Assembly: GCF_003323715.1 (NCBI RefSeq)
Contig: NZ_QOIN01000048.1
Span: 124,001-188,000, forward strand
Length of the DNA stretch: 64,000 bases
Direction: 5' to 3'
From: Streptomyces diacarni
GTDB taxonomy: Bacteria; Actinomycetota; Actinomycetes; Streptomycetales; Streptomycetaceae
Shown in pieces: positions 33,605 to 41,087 of this stretch. The notes under the pieces are model-generated. The model was not told the origin of the DNA. It saw nothing but the letters and a program-made list of their open reading frames with translations, and did not search any database. The position numbers and the translations under genes are program-made. Within the stretch, counting starts at the first letter, position 1. Every line of letters begins with the position of its first letter.

Positions 33605-33740
33605 GAGCGCCCCCGCCGTGAGTGCTCCCGCGTGAGTGCTGCCGCCATGAGTGCAGCCGCTCCGAGCGTCCCGCCGCTAATGCTCCCGCCATGGGTGCTC
33701 CCGCCATGGGCGCTCCTTCACGAGCGCCGCGCCATGAGCC
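33605..33740 (+). repeat. Array of about nine degenerate 14-15 bp repeats
   Basis: Units follow the pattern GAGTGCTCCCGCCAT: GAGCGCCCCCGCCGT, GAGTGCTCCCGCGT, GAGTGCTGCCGCCAT, GAGTGCAGCCGCTCC, GAGCGTCCCGCCGCT, and so on to GAGCGCCGCGCCAT. Confidence 0.7.
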
Positions 33741-33861
33741 ACCCCACCGCAGGACCGGATCCGGAGTGCGCGGAGGACTCACCGTGAGCGCTCGGAGTGC
33801 GGTTCGGAGGGTGGCTCGGAATGCCTGCCACAGCGGGCCCACGCGGCTCGCGGGTCTCGGT

Positions 33862-33890
33862 TTGCACTGGTCGTCGGCGTGCGTTAAAGT
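33862..33890 (+). promoter_or_regulatory. Promoter of tRNA-fMet copy 2
   Basis: -35 TTGCAC (33862-33867), 17-bp spacer, -10 TAAAGT (33885-33890), 14 nt before the tRNA. It is the cleaner of the two tRNA promoters. Confidence 0.75.
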
Positions 33891-33904
33891 TGTACACACA
33901 ACGG

Positions 33905-33978
33905 CGCGGGGTGGAGCAGCTCGGTAGCTCGCTGGGCTCATAACCCAGAGGTCGCAGGTTCAAATCCTGTCCCCGCTA
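33905..33978 (+). tRNA. Initiator tRNA-fMet (CAT), copy 2
   Basis: Base-for-base identical to the copy at 31459, including the ACACAACGG just upstream; the terminator differs. Initiator features as for copy 1. Confidence 0.95.
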
Positions 33979-33984
33979 CTGGAA

Positions 33985-34020
33985 GACGAAGGCCCGGATC
34001 CACGGATCCGGGCCTTCGTC
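33985..34020 (+). terminator. Terminator of tRNA-fMet copy 2
   Basis: GACGAAGGCCCGGATCC (33985-34001) faces GGATCCGGGCCTTCGTC (34004-34020) as a perfect inverted repeat; it probably also ends the convergent ABC operon. Confidence 0.9.
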
Positions 34021-34091
34021 ATGTCCGCGCACTCTCCGGGTCGAGCCGTCCGCTGGCCGGCTTCCGGGCCACAGGCCCCGGCGCGTGGGCG

Positions 34092-35222
34092 TCACGGCTC
34101 GTGTCCGACCGCTTCCGCGTAGAGCCTGCGGTCCACCAGGCGTGCTTCGGGAACGGGCTTGCCCTTGGTGACCCCGGCGTCGCGGTAGGCCTTCTGGAGC
34201 CTGTCGGTGGTGCCCTCGCGGATCTCCCAGTCCATCCGGAGCGCGGGCACGGCGGTGATGACCTGCGGATCCTGCTTGAGGATCGTCGCGAGTTCGGCCA
34301 CGAAGGCGGGGTCCTTCTTGTAGTCGTCGGCGAAGTAGGTGTTGATCGTGCGGATGTACGCGCGCAGCAGGGCGACCCCCGCGTCGACGTCGGCACTCAG
34401 CAGGCCGGGTCCGAACAGGGCGCCGCCCAGGGGTTCGCCGGGTGGCTGGCCGCCGAGGAAGGCGAACTTCTTGTCCTCTTCCACGCGGCGCCACACCGGG
34501 TCGAGCAACCAGGCCGCGTCCACTCCGCCGCTGGTGAAGGCCGTCAGGACGTCGGAGGAGCCGAGCTGCTGGAAGGACATGGACTCCATATCGGCGCCGT
34601 GTGCGGAAAGGAGGGTGTCCATCGGGTAGGAGATCACCGACCCCTTGCCGATCAGGGTTCCGATCTTCCGGTCCGCGAGCGAGACGGAGGACGGCTTCTC
34701 GCCCTTGCGCGAGCGGACCCACAGGCCGCTTTTGGACTTCGGGTCGGGGGAGAAGTTGCCGGCGACCCAGCGGATGTCGAAGCCGGAGTTGACGCCGTTG
34801 ATGACGGCGGCTTCCGGGGCGGCCCACAGCGCGTCGATCTCCCCCTTGGCCAGCAGCGGCAGGGCTTCGGGGGTGGGCAGCACCTTCAGTTCGACATCGA
34901 GCCCTTCCTCGGCGAACTCGCCCTTGCCTATGGCGACCTGAAGGGGTGCGACGTACTCGGCGGTCAGTGTGCTGGTGGCGATGGTGAGCTTGCGGGTCTT
35001 CTTGAGCTTGCGGGGCGCGGGGGCCCCGGCTTCGCAGCGTGCGGGGGAGCGGTTCTCGCCCATGCGGGCGGGGTCGGTCCAGGAGTGTTCGCCGCAGCCG
35101 GGGACGGGTTCGATGTCGCGGTCGGCGGTCTTCAGGCCGCCGTCCTGCTGTGCGGAGCAGCCGGTCAGGGCGAGGGCGCAGCTGAGGACGAGGGTGAGGA
35201 CGGGGGCGAGGGGATGGCGCAC
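34092..35222 (-). CDS. Substrate-binding lipoprotein of a nitrate/sulfonate/thiamine-precursor-type ABC importer
   Basis: 376 residues. An N-terminal lipoprotein signal ends in lipobox LALTGCS, so it is anchored outside the membrane. The body is an NMT1/SsuA-like binding fold (YVAPLQVAIGKGEFAEEGLDVEL, LLAKGEIDALWAAPEAAV, GSVISYPMD). GTG 35222 gives the signal peptide directly; longer starts would overlap the permease gene. It is the last gene of a three-gene operon (ATPase, permease, binding protein). The ligand cannot be named. Confidence 0.85.
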   Translation of the reverse strand: MRHPLAPVLTLVLSCALALTGCSAQQDGGLKTADRDIEPVPGCGEHSWTDPARMGENRSPARCEAGAPAPRKLKKTRKLTIATSTLTAEYVAPLQVAIGKGEFAEEGLDVELKVLPTPEALPLLAKGEIDALWAAPEAAVINGVNSGFDIRWVAGNFSPDPKSKSGLWVRSRKGEKPSSVSLADRKIGTLIGKGSVISYPMDTLLSAHGADMESMSFQQLGSSDVLTAFTSGGVDAAWLLDPVWRRVEEDKKFAFLGGQPPGEPLGGALFGPGLLSADVDAGVALLRAYIRTINTYFADDYKKDPAFVAELATILKQDPQVITAVPALRMDWEIREGTTDRLQKAYRDAGVTKGKPVPEARLVDRRLYAEAVGHEP

Positions 35223-35265
35223 GGCGGCCCTTTCGGGGAGGTCGGGCGGGGAACCTGTGCGGGAC

Positions 35266-36132
35266 TCAGGACTGGCCGCGGCCACGGTCGCGCGGCGCCC
35301 ACGGGGTGAGGAGGCGTCCGGCGAGCCGGACGAGTTCGGAGAAGAGCACTCCCAGGACGGCGACGCAGACGATGCCGACGAACATCACGTCGTTCTGGAA
35401 CAGGGCGCGGGAGTCGAAGATCAGGTGTCCGAGGCCGTCGGAGGCGGCGATGGACTCCGAGGCGACGATCACCAACACGGCGACACCCGAGGCGATCCGG
35501 GCGCCGACCAGGACGGAGGGCAGGGACGCCGGCAGCAGCACGTGCCGGAACATCTGCCAGTGTCCGGCGCCGAAGACGCGCCCGGCGTCCCGGTGCCCCT
35601 CCGGGACGGACAGCACGGCGGCCATGGTCGAGATCCAGACGAAGAAGAAGACCGTCGCGGCCACCAGCGCCACCTGCGGCCCCTCACCCAGTCCGAACAT
35701 GTTGAGGAAGATGGGCAGCAGCGCCAGCTTCGGCACCACGTACAGGGCGTCCATCATGGGTTCCAGTGCGGCCCGCACCAGCGGCAGCGCTCCCATCAGC
35801 AGCCCGAGCAGGTAGCCGGCCACCGTGCCGAGCAGGTATCCGGCGAGGACCCGTTTGAGGGTGGCCCACACGTCGGGCCACAGGTCGCCTTCCGCGGCGC
35901 GCTCCCATCCGTCGGCGGCGATGGCGCTCGGTGCGGGGTAGACGCGTGCGTCGATCCACTGCTGGGTGGCGGCGAGCTGCCACAGCAGGACGAGGACGAG
36001 GGGTACGGCGACGGCCAGCGACAGTTCCAGTGCACGCCGCCGCCTGTGGGTGCTCTCCGGGGCTCTCTCGTGCGGCCCGGGACGCCGTATGAGGCGCCCC
36101 TCGCTGCTGTGCGGCGTTCGCAGGGTGCTCAT
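35266..36132 (-). CDS. ABC importer permease (SsuC/NrtB/TauC type)
   Basis: 288 residues with about six membrane segments (LELSLAVAVPLVLVLLWQLA; LAGYLLGTVAGYLLGLLMG; ALVAATVFFFVWISTMAAVL). The EAA loop that docks the ATPase is GAGHWQMFRHVLLPASLPSV. ATG 36132 overlaps the ATPase stop by ATGA, implying translational coupling. Confidence 0.9.
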   Translation of the reverse strand: MSTLRTPHSSEGRLIRRPGPHERAPESTHRRRRALELSLAVAVPLVLVLLWQLAATQQWIDARVYPAPSAIAADGWERAAEGDLWPDVWATLKRVLAGYLLGTVAGYLLGLLMGALPLVRAALEPMMDALYVVPKLALLPIFLNMFGLGEGPQVALVAATVFFFVWISTMAAVLSVPEGHRDAGRVFGAGHWQMFRHVLLPASLPSVLVGARIASGVAVLVIVASESIAASDGLGHLIFDSRALFQNDVMFVGIVCVAVLGVLFSELVRLAGRLLTPWAPRDRGRGQS

Positions 36133-36932
36133 GCGGCGGCCCCCTCGCCGCTCGCCGGGGCCGGTCCCGCGTCGGGTGCCCGGCGGCCGACCTCGCCGCG
36201 CAGCAGTTCCCACAGTTCGTCCTTGAGCGCGGTGAAGCGCGGGTCGGAGCGGACGTCGCCGGTGCGGGGCCGCGCGAAGGGCGTGCGGCGTTCGGCGATC
36301 ACGCGGCCGGGGCGCGCGGACATCACCAGGACGCGGTCGCCGAGGACGAGGGCCTCTTCGAGGCTGTGGGTGATGAAGAGGGTGGTGGCGCTGGTGGCCT
36401 GCGTGAGGGCGAGGAGCTCGTCCTGGAGGATGGTGCGCAGTTGCGCGTCGAGCGCGGCGAAGGGCTCGTCCATGAGCAGGATCTCCGGTTCGACGGCGAG
36501 CGCGCGGGCGATGGCCACCCGTTGCCGCATGCCGCCGGAGAGGGCGGCGGGGTAGGCGTCGGCGAAGTCGGCCAGCCCCAGTTTGGCGAGCCACGCGGCG
36601 GCACGGGCGTCGGCCTCCTTGCGGGGGGCGCGCTGGACGTCGAGGCCGAAGCGGACGTTGGCCAGCACGGTCTTCCAGTCGTAGATGCCGTAGTCCTGGA
36701 AGATCATGGCGGCGGGGTGGGTGGCGTCGGTGCGCAGTTCGAGTGCGCCGGAGGAGGGGCGCAGCAGTCCTGCGGCGATGCGCAGCAGAGTGGACTTGCC
36801 GCAGCCGGAGGGGCCGACGACGCAGACGAACTCGCCCGGGTCGACGTCCAGATCGAGTGGACCGAGTGCGGCGACTGTGCGGGGGCCGCGGCCGAAGCTG
36901 CGGGTGACGGCACTGGCGCGGATTTTCGGCAT
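36129..36932 (-). CDS. ABC importer ATPase (SsuB/NrtD/TauB type)
   Basis: 267 residues. Walker A GPSGCGKST is at 40-48, Q-loop QDYGIYDW, signature LSGGMRQR, Walker B ILLMDEPFAALD, and H-loop ITHSLEEA. ATG 36932 has GGGGAG 5 nt upstream; GTG 36938 overlaps that site and is less likely. First gene of the operon, behind a promoter with a palindrome in its spacer. Confidence 0.92.
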   Translation of the reverse strand: MPKIRASAVTRSFGRGPRTVAALGPLDLDVDPGEFVCVVGPSGCGKSTLLRIAAGLLRPSSGALELRTDATHPAAMIFQDYGIYDWKTVLANVRFGLDVQRAPRKEADARAAAWLAKLGLADFADAYPAALSGGMRQRVAIARALAVEPEILLMDEPFAALDAQLRTILQDELLALTQATSATTLFITHSLEEALVLGDRVLVMSARPGRVIAERRTPFARPRTGDVRSDPRFTALKDELWELLRGEVGRRAPDAGPAPASGEGAAA

Positions 36933-36975
36933 GGTCACTCCCCGTTCCGGGTGGGGAAGAGTGCGTCAGTCCGCG

Positions 36976-37005
36976 ACGATATGACGGCCCGTCAGATACC
37001 GGCAA
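36976..37005 (-). promoter_or_regulatory. Promoter of the ABC operon with an operator-like palindrome in the spacer
   Basis: Minus strand: -35 TTGCCG, 18-bp spacer, -10 TATCGT. The spacer holds a perfect 13-bp palindrome TGACGGGCCGTCA (36982-36994) touching the -10, a classic repressor position. Confidence 0.6.
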
Positions 37006-37022
37006 GGGTCATGCGGCAACAC

Positions 37023-37058
37023 GGCGGGGGCCCGCACCTGGCGGTGTGGGCCCCCGCC
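37023..37058 (-). terminator. Hairpin terminator downstream of catR
   Basis: GGCGGGGGCCCGCACC and GGTGTGGGCCCCCGCC pair over 16 bp with one mismatch and loop TGGC. No T-run, as is usual in Streptomyces. Confidence 0.7.
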
Positions 37059-37312
37059 GGCCGGAAATCGGGACCGGCGATGCGCCGGCAGCCGACACGC
37101 CAAGGGGCGACCGTGCCGAGGGGCGGGCCGTGCCGAGGGGTGACCGCGCCGCCCCCTGCGGATGCACCGTCGGGCGGTGCGCGCGTGAGCGCGTGCGCGT
37201 CCGCGGGAACGACGGGCCGTCAGGGTGCACTCCGGCGCGAGGGGGTCCCAGGGCGTAAGTTCCCCCGGGGTAGCGGTTCCCCGGGGTGCGAGGTTTCAGG
37301 GCCGGGGGGAGG

Positions 37313-37729
37313 TCAGGCGTCGGCGCAGTGGGGGCAGACGCCGCGGTAGGTGACCGTGGCCTCCGCGACGGCGAAGCCGAACCGCTCCCGTTCGGGCAGG
37401 GCGGTCAGCGGGTCGCCCGTCGGGTGGACGTCGCGGATGGTGCCGCAGCGGGAACAGACCAGGTGCTGGTGGCTGTGGCGCGCGTTGGGATCGTAGCGTT
37501 TCGCGCGTCCGTCGGTGCTCACCTCGAGCACTTCACCGAGGGCGACGAGTTCGCTGAGCGTGTTGTAGACCGTCGCGCGGGCGATCTCCGGCAGGCGGTC
37601 TGTCGCGCGGGCGTGGACCTCGTCGGCCGTGTAGTGGACATGGTCGCCGTCGAGCACCTCGGCGACGACTCGCCGCTGCGCGGTGAGGCGCCAGCCGCGG
37701 TCGCGGAGCCGTTCCAGCAGGTCACTCAT
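37313..37729 (-). CDS. catR: Fur-family peroxide-sensing repressor CatR
   Basis: 138 residues. Winged helix with recognition region ARATVYNTLSEL, metal-binding HSHQHLVCSRCG and a C-terminal CPHC pair for structural zinc. Fur-family repressors beside catalase genes (CatR of S. coelicolor, FurA of mycobacteria) release DNA on oxidation. It is divergent from katA, sharing 134 bp with a Fur/PerR-like operator. TAGTCT lies 6 nt before ATG 37729, so the mRNA is probably leaderless. Confidence 0.88.
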   Translation of the reverse strand: MSDLLERLRDRGWRLTAQRRVVAEVLDGDHVHYTADEVHARATDRLPEIARATVYNTLSELVALGEVLEVSTDGRAKRYDPNARHSHQHLVCSRCGTIRDVHPTGDPLTALPERERFGFAVAEATVTYRGVCPHCADA

Positions 37730-37735
37730 GTGTCC

Positions 37736-37741
37736 AGACTA
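37736..37741 (-). promoter_or_regulatory. -10 box TAGTCT for leaderless catR
   Basis: Minus strand TAGTCT, GGACAC, ATG: the textbook 6-nt spacing. Confidence 0.65.
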
Positions 37742-37763
37742 GCAGCGCCATGTCCATGGGCAG

Positions 37764-37777
37764 AACCCGTACGGGTT
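37764..37777. promoter_or_regulatory. Perfect 14-bp palindrome between catR and katA
   Basis: AACCCGTACGGGTT, about 12 bp upstream of the katA -35 and 35 bp from the catR start. It may be a second operator or a DNA structural element. Confidence 0.5.
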
Positions 37778-37788
37778 TCGTTTTCTTC

Positions 37789-37816
37789 TTGACTTAGACA
37801 ATGTCCAATGTAGGGT
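37789..37816 (+). promoter_or_regulatory. katA promoter overlapped by a CatR-type operator
   Basis: -35 TTGACT (37789-37794), 16-bp spacer, -10 TAGGGT (37811-37816). Within it lies TTAGACA-A-TGTCCAA (37794-37808), a 7-1-7 inverted repeat with one mismatch, matching the layout of PerR/FurA boxes. Confidence 0.75.
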
Positions 37817-37863
37817 TACGAGTGGTTGGCCCACAGGACAGATGTGAAGCACAGGAGGCGCAC

Positions 37864-39330
37864 GTGACCGTGCAGGACGAGACGTCCGGACCGATGACGA
37901 CGGAAGCCGGTGCTCCGGTCGCGGACAACCAGAACAGCCAGACCGCCGGCGTCGGCGGCCCGGTGCTCGTTCAGGACCAGCACCTGCTCGAGAAGCTCGC
38001 GCACTTCAACCGCGAGCGGATCCCCGAGCGGATCGTGCACGCCCGGGGCGCGGGCGCGTACGGCAAGTTCACCGTCACCGCAGACGTGACGCAGTACACG
38101 CGGGCGAAGTTCCTCTCCGAGGTCGGCAAGGAGACCGAGGTCTTCGCGCGGTTCTCGACGGTGGCGGGCAACCTCGGCGCGGCGGACGCGGTGCGTGACC
38201 CGCGCGGCTTCGCGCTGAAGTTCTACACCGAAGAGGGCAACTACGACCTGGTCGGGAACAACACACCGGTGTTCTTCGTCAAGGACGCCATCAAGTTCCC
38301 CGACTTCATCCACACCCAGAAGCGCGACCCCTACACCGGCTCGCAGGAGCCGGACAACGTGTGGGACTTCTGGAGCCTCTCGCCCGAGTCGACGCACCAG
38401 GTGACCTGGCTGCACGGCGACCGCGGTATCCCCGCCTCCTACCGCCACATGGACGGTTTCAGCTCCCACACCTTCCAGTGGAGCAACGAGGCGGGCGAGG
38501 TCTTCTGGGTCAAGTACCACTTCAAGACCGACCAGGGCATCAAGAACCTGACGGCCGCCGAGGCGGACGTGCTGGCCGGCAAGGACCCCGACAGCCACCA
38601 GCGCGACCTGCGCGAGTCCATCGAGCGCGGCGAGTACCCGAGCTGGACCGTCGGCGTGCAGATCATGCCCGCGGCGGAGGCGGCGAACTACCGCTTCAAC
38701 CCGTTCGACCTCACCAAGGTGTGGCCGCACGCGGACTACCCGATCCACTGGTTCGGCAAGATGGAGCTCAACCGCAACCCGCGCAACATCTTCGCCGAGA
38801 CCGAGCAGTCGATCTTCTCCCCGCACCACTTCGTGCCGGGCATCGGCCCCTCGCCGGACAAGATGCTCCAGGGCCGCCTGTTCGCCTACGGTGACGCGCA
38901 CCGCTACCGGGTCGGCATCAACGCCGACCTGCTGCCGGTGAACGAGCCGAAGGCGGCGCAGGCCCGCTCCTACGGCCGCGACGGCTTCATGTACGACGGC
39001 CGCCACGGCGGTACGAAGAACTACGAGCCGAACAGCTTCGGCGGCCCGGCCGAGACCGGCCGTGCCATGTGGGAGCCCCAGAGCGTCAGCGGGACGACCG
39101 AGGACCACGAGGCGCCCTCGCACGCCGAGGACGACGACTTCGTCCAGGCCGGGAACCTCTACCGCCTCATGTCGGACGACGAGAAGCAGCGGCTGGTCGA
39201 CAACCTCGCGGGCGGCATCGCCGCCGTCTCCCGCGACGAGATCGCCCAGCGCGCGATCGAGAACTTCCGCAAGGCGGACCCCGACTACGGCAAGCGGCTC
39301 GAGGCCGCGGTCCAGGCCCTGCGCGGCTGA
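37864..39330 (+). CDS. katA: Monofunctional heme catalase KatA
   Basis: 488 residues, the size of small-subunit clade 3 catalases. Distal His59 lies in ERIVHARGAGAYG, Asn in LVGNNTPVFFVKD (about 132), and the proximal heme Tyr in RLFAYGDAHRYRVG. It dismutates hydrogen peroxide in the cytoplasm. AGGAGG stands 6-8 nt before GTG 37864; longer frames would start inside the operator. Expected to be repressed by the divergent CatR. Confidence 0.95.
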   Translation: MTVQDETSGPMTTEAGAPVADNQNSQTAGVGGPVLVQDQHLLEKLAHFNRERIPERIVHARGAGAYGKFTVTADVTQYTRAKFLSEVGKETEVFARFSTVAGNLGAADAVRDPRGFALKFYTEEGNYDLVGNNTPVFFVKDAIKFPDFIHTQKRDPYTGSQEPDNVWDFWSLSPESTHQVTWLHGDRGIPASYRHMDGFSSHTFQWSNEAGEVFWVKYHFKTDQGIKNLTAAEADVLAGKDPDSHQRDLRESIERGEYPSWTVGVQIMPAAEAANYRFNPFDLTKVWPHADYPIHWFGKMELNRNPRNIFAETEQSIFSPHHFVPGIGPSPDKMLQGRLFAYGDAHRYRVGINADLLPVNEPKAAQARSYGRDGFMYDGRHGGTKNYEPNSFGGPAETGRAMWEPQSVSGTTEDHEAPSHAEDDDFVQAGNLYRLMSDDEKQRLVDNLAGGIAAVSRDEIAQRAIENFRKADPDYGKRLEAAVQALRG

Positions 39331-39446
39331 TCGATCGCTCGCCGTACGAGCCCGGAGGGATCGGACGCCATGGGGCTCCGGTCCCTCCGGTGCGTTTCCC
39401 GCGCCGTCCCCGCAGGTGCTCGCGGGGCGGCGCGGGGCCGCGTTCG

Positions 39447-39482
39447 GTGCCGTCTCCTTCCCCCGCGGGAAGGAGACGGCAC
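39447..39482. terminator. Bidirectional terminator between katA and the CBS gene
   Basis: A perfect 16-bp stem GTGCCGTCTCCTTCCC / GGGAAGGAGACGGCAC with loop CCGC between convergent genes. Confidence 0.9.
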
Positions 39483-39515
39483 CCTCACTCGATCAGGTGG
39501 CCGTCCCCGGCGGGA

Positions 39516-39956
39516 TCAGACGGCCGCCTCTCCGGCGGGAGGGGCGCCCGCGGACCAGGGGTCCGCGGGCGGCACATCGGTGTCGGCCCAGCTGCGCACG
39601 ATGTCGCGGACCGAGACGATCCCCACGGGTTCGCGCCCGTCCAGCACGATCAGGTGGCGGAAGCCGCCTTGGACCATCGCCTCCGCTGCCGCCGCCAGTG
39701 TCCAGTCGGGTCCGGCGAAGACGACGTCGGAGGTCGTGTGGGCGTGGGCCGTCTCCCGGTCGGGGTCCTGGCCGGCGCCGAGGGAGTTGAGGATGTCGCG
39801 CTCGGTGAGGATGCCGAGGCCGCTGGTGTCGGGGTCGAGGACGACGGCGGCGCCCACCCGTCGGGCCGACATCAGCTGCGCCGCCTGACGCAGGGTGTGG
39901 GCGGGGCCGATGGTGAGGACCACGGTGCTCATGGCGTGCTGGACGTGACCTGGCAT
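39516..39956 (-). CDS. Tandem CBS-domain protein
   Basis: 146 residues with two CBS motifs: first about 8-65 (SARRVGAAVVLDP, LGILTERDIL), second about 78-130 (GGFRHLIVLDGREPVGIVSVRDIV). Stand-alone pairs usually bind adenine nucleotides or similar ligands and regulate other proteins; its partner is unknown. AAGGAGG precedes ATG 39956 by 9 nt. Confidence 0.88.
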   Translation of the reverse strand: MPGHVQHAMSTVVLTIGPAHTLRQAAQLMSARRVGAAVVLDPDTSGLGILTERDILNSLGAGQDPDRETAHAHTTSDVVFAGPDWTLAAAAEAMVQGGFRHLIVLDGREPVGIVSVRDIVRSWADTDVPPADPWSAGAPPAGEAAV

Positions 39957-40128
39957 GCGGGGCTACCTCCTTGGCGGAACGGCTCCTGCGGGGCCCCGGG
40001 CGCGGAGCGCGGGACCTCGAGAAGGGGTTCACAAGGTCACAAGCGTGCTCGTGTTCATGCTCGCATGTGACGCAGGCCACAACAAGGAAGTGTGTACGGG
40101 CCAGCCACCCTGTCCGGGCGGCCCGCCC

Positions 40129-40923
40129 TCATGCCGTCAGATAGCCCAGCAGCGTCTCGTGCAGCAGACCGTTGGAGGCCGCCGCGCTGCCGCTCTGCGG
40201 GCCCGGATTGCCGTCCAGGCCGGTGAAGCTGCCGCCCGCCTCCTCGACGATGACCGCGCTGGCCGCCATGTCCCACAGCGACAGCTCCGGCTCGGCACAC
40301 ATGTCCACCGAGCCCTCGGCGACCATCATGTACGGCCAGAAATCGCCATAGCCCCGGGTGCGCCAGCAGTCGCGCGTCAGATCCATGAAGCCGCCCAGCA
40401 TGCCGCGCTCCTCCCAGCCGTGCAGCGAGGAGTAGGCGAACGAGGCGTCCCGCACCTCGGCGACCTTGGAGACCTGAAGGCGGCTCGCCTTGGAGAGGCT
40501 GCGCCCCGCGTAGGCGCCCGCGCCGAGCGCCGCCCACCAGCGCCGGTTGAGCGCGGGGGCCGAGACGACGCCGACCACGGGACGGTCGCCGCCCTCACCC
40601 ATCTCCATCAAGGCGATCAGCGTCGCCCAGACGGGGACGCCGCGCACGTAGTTCTTCGTCCCGTCGATGGGATCGATCACCCAGCGGCGCGGTCCGTGTC
40701 CTTCGGTGCCGAACTCCTCGCCCAGCACCGCGTCGCGGGGGCGGGTGCGCTGGAGCGAGCTGCGGATCAGTTCCTCGGCCGCCTTGTCGGCCTCGCTCAC
40801 CGGCGTCATGTCCGGCTTGGTCTCCACCTTCAGGTCGAGAGCCTTGAACCGCTCCATGGTCGTGGCGTCGGCGGCGTCGGCCAGCACGTGGGCGAGACGC
40901 AGATCATCGTGATAGTCCAGCAT
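40129..40923 (-). CDS. hisN: Histidinol-phosphatase of the inositol monophosphatase family
   Basis: 264 residues. Metal-site motifs: GEEFG, DPIDGTKNYVRG and WDMAA, as in IMPase-fold phosphatases. In Streptomyces this gene next to aroA/rsgA and sigR is the histidinol-phosphatase HisN; generic inositol or fructose bisphosphatase activity cannot be excluded. ATG 40923 is fixed by TACTGT 6 nt upstream, indicating leaderless translation. It is divergent from the TetR gene. Confidence 0.85.
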   Translation of the reverse strand: MLDYHDDLRLAHVLADAADATTMERFKALDLKVETKPDMTPVSEADKAAEELIRSSLQRTRPRDAVLGEEFGTEGHGPRRWVIDPIDGTKNYVRGVPVWATLIALMEMGEGGDRPVVGVVSAPALNRRWWAALGAGAYAGRSLSKASRLQVSKVAEVRDASFAYSSLHGWEERGMLGGFMDLTRDCWRTRGYGDFWPYMMVAEGSVDMCAEPELSLWDMAASAVIVEEAGGSFTGLDGNPGPQSGSAAASNGLLHETLLGYLTA

Positions 40924-40929
40924 GTCCGC

Positions 40930-40935
40930 ACAGTA
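40930..40935 (-). promoter_or_regulatory. -10 box TACTGT for leaderless hisN
   Basis: Minus strand TACTGT, GCGGAC, ATG. Confidence 0.65.
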
Positions 40936-40982
40936 TCCGGCGGGGTGACCCCCGGCCACAGGGCCATGCGCGTGCGGCGCGT

Positions 40983-41012
40983 ATTGACACCTCATGGCGG
41001 TGCGTCAATTCT
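40983..41012 (+). promoter_or_regulatory. Promoter and operator-like inverted repeat of the TetR gene
   Basis: Perfect -35 TTGACA (40984-40989), 17-bp spacer and AATTCT (41007-41012). ATTGAC (40983-40988) and GTCAAT (41004-41009) form an inverted repeat over the promoter, suited to autoregulation. Confidence 0.55.
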
Positions 41013-41087
41013 GTGCCGCACGCCGGGCTCTGGGGCGAGTCGGCCCGGCGCTCGATCAGTGGAGGGTGCGGGCTGGGGGAGGCGACG

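Larger units (their letters stand above)
33533..33904 (+). other. Gene-free 372 bp with a repeat array and the tRNA promoter
   Basis: It holds the degenerate 14-15 bp repeat array (33605-33740) and the promoter of the second tRNA. Open frames across it show no recognisable protein and one runs through the tRNA, so I see no real gene. Confidence 0.65.
36933..37312 (-). other. Gene-free 380 bp between catR and the ABC operon
   Basis: It holds the ABC operon promoter/operator (36976-37005), the catR terminator hairpin (37023-37058) and GC-rich sequence with short direct repeats (CCGTGCCGAGGGG twice). I see no gene. Confidence 0.65.

Noticed and set aside
33522..33941. Minus-strand frame running across the second tRNA
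   Set aside because: It crosses the tRNA and the repeat array and ends in repeat-derived Gly/Ala; no ribosome site.
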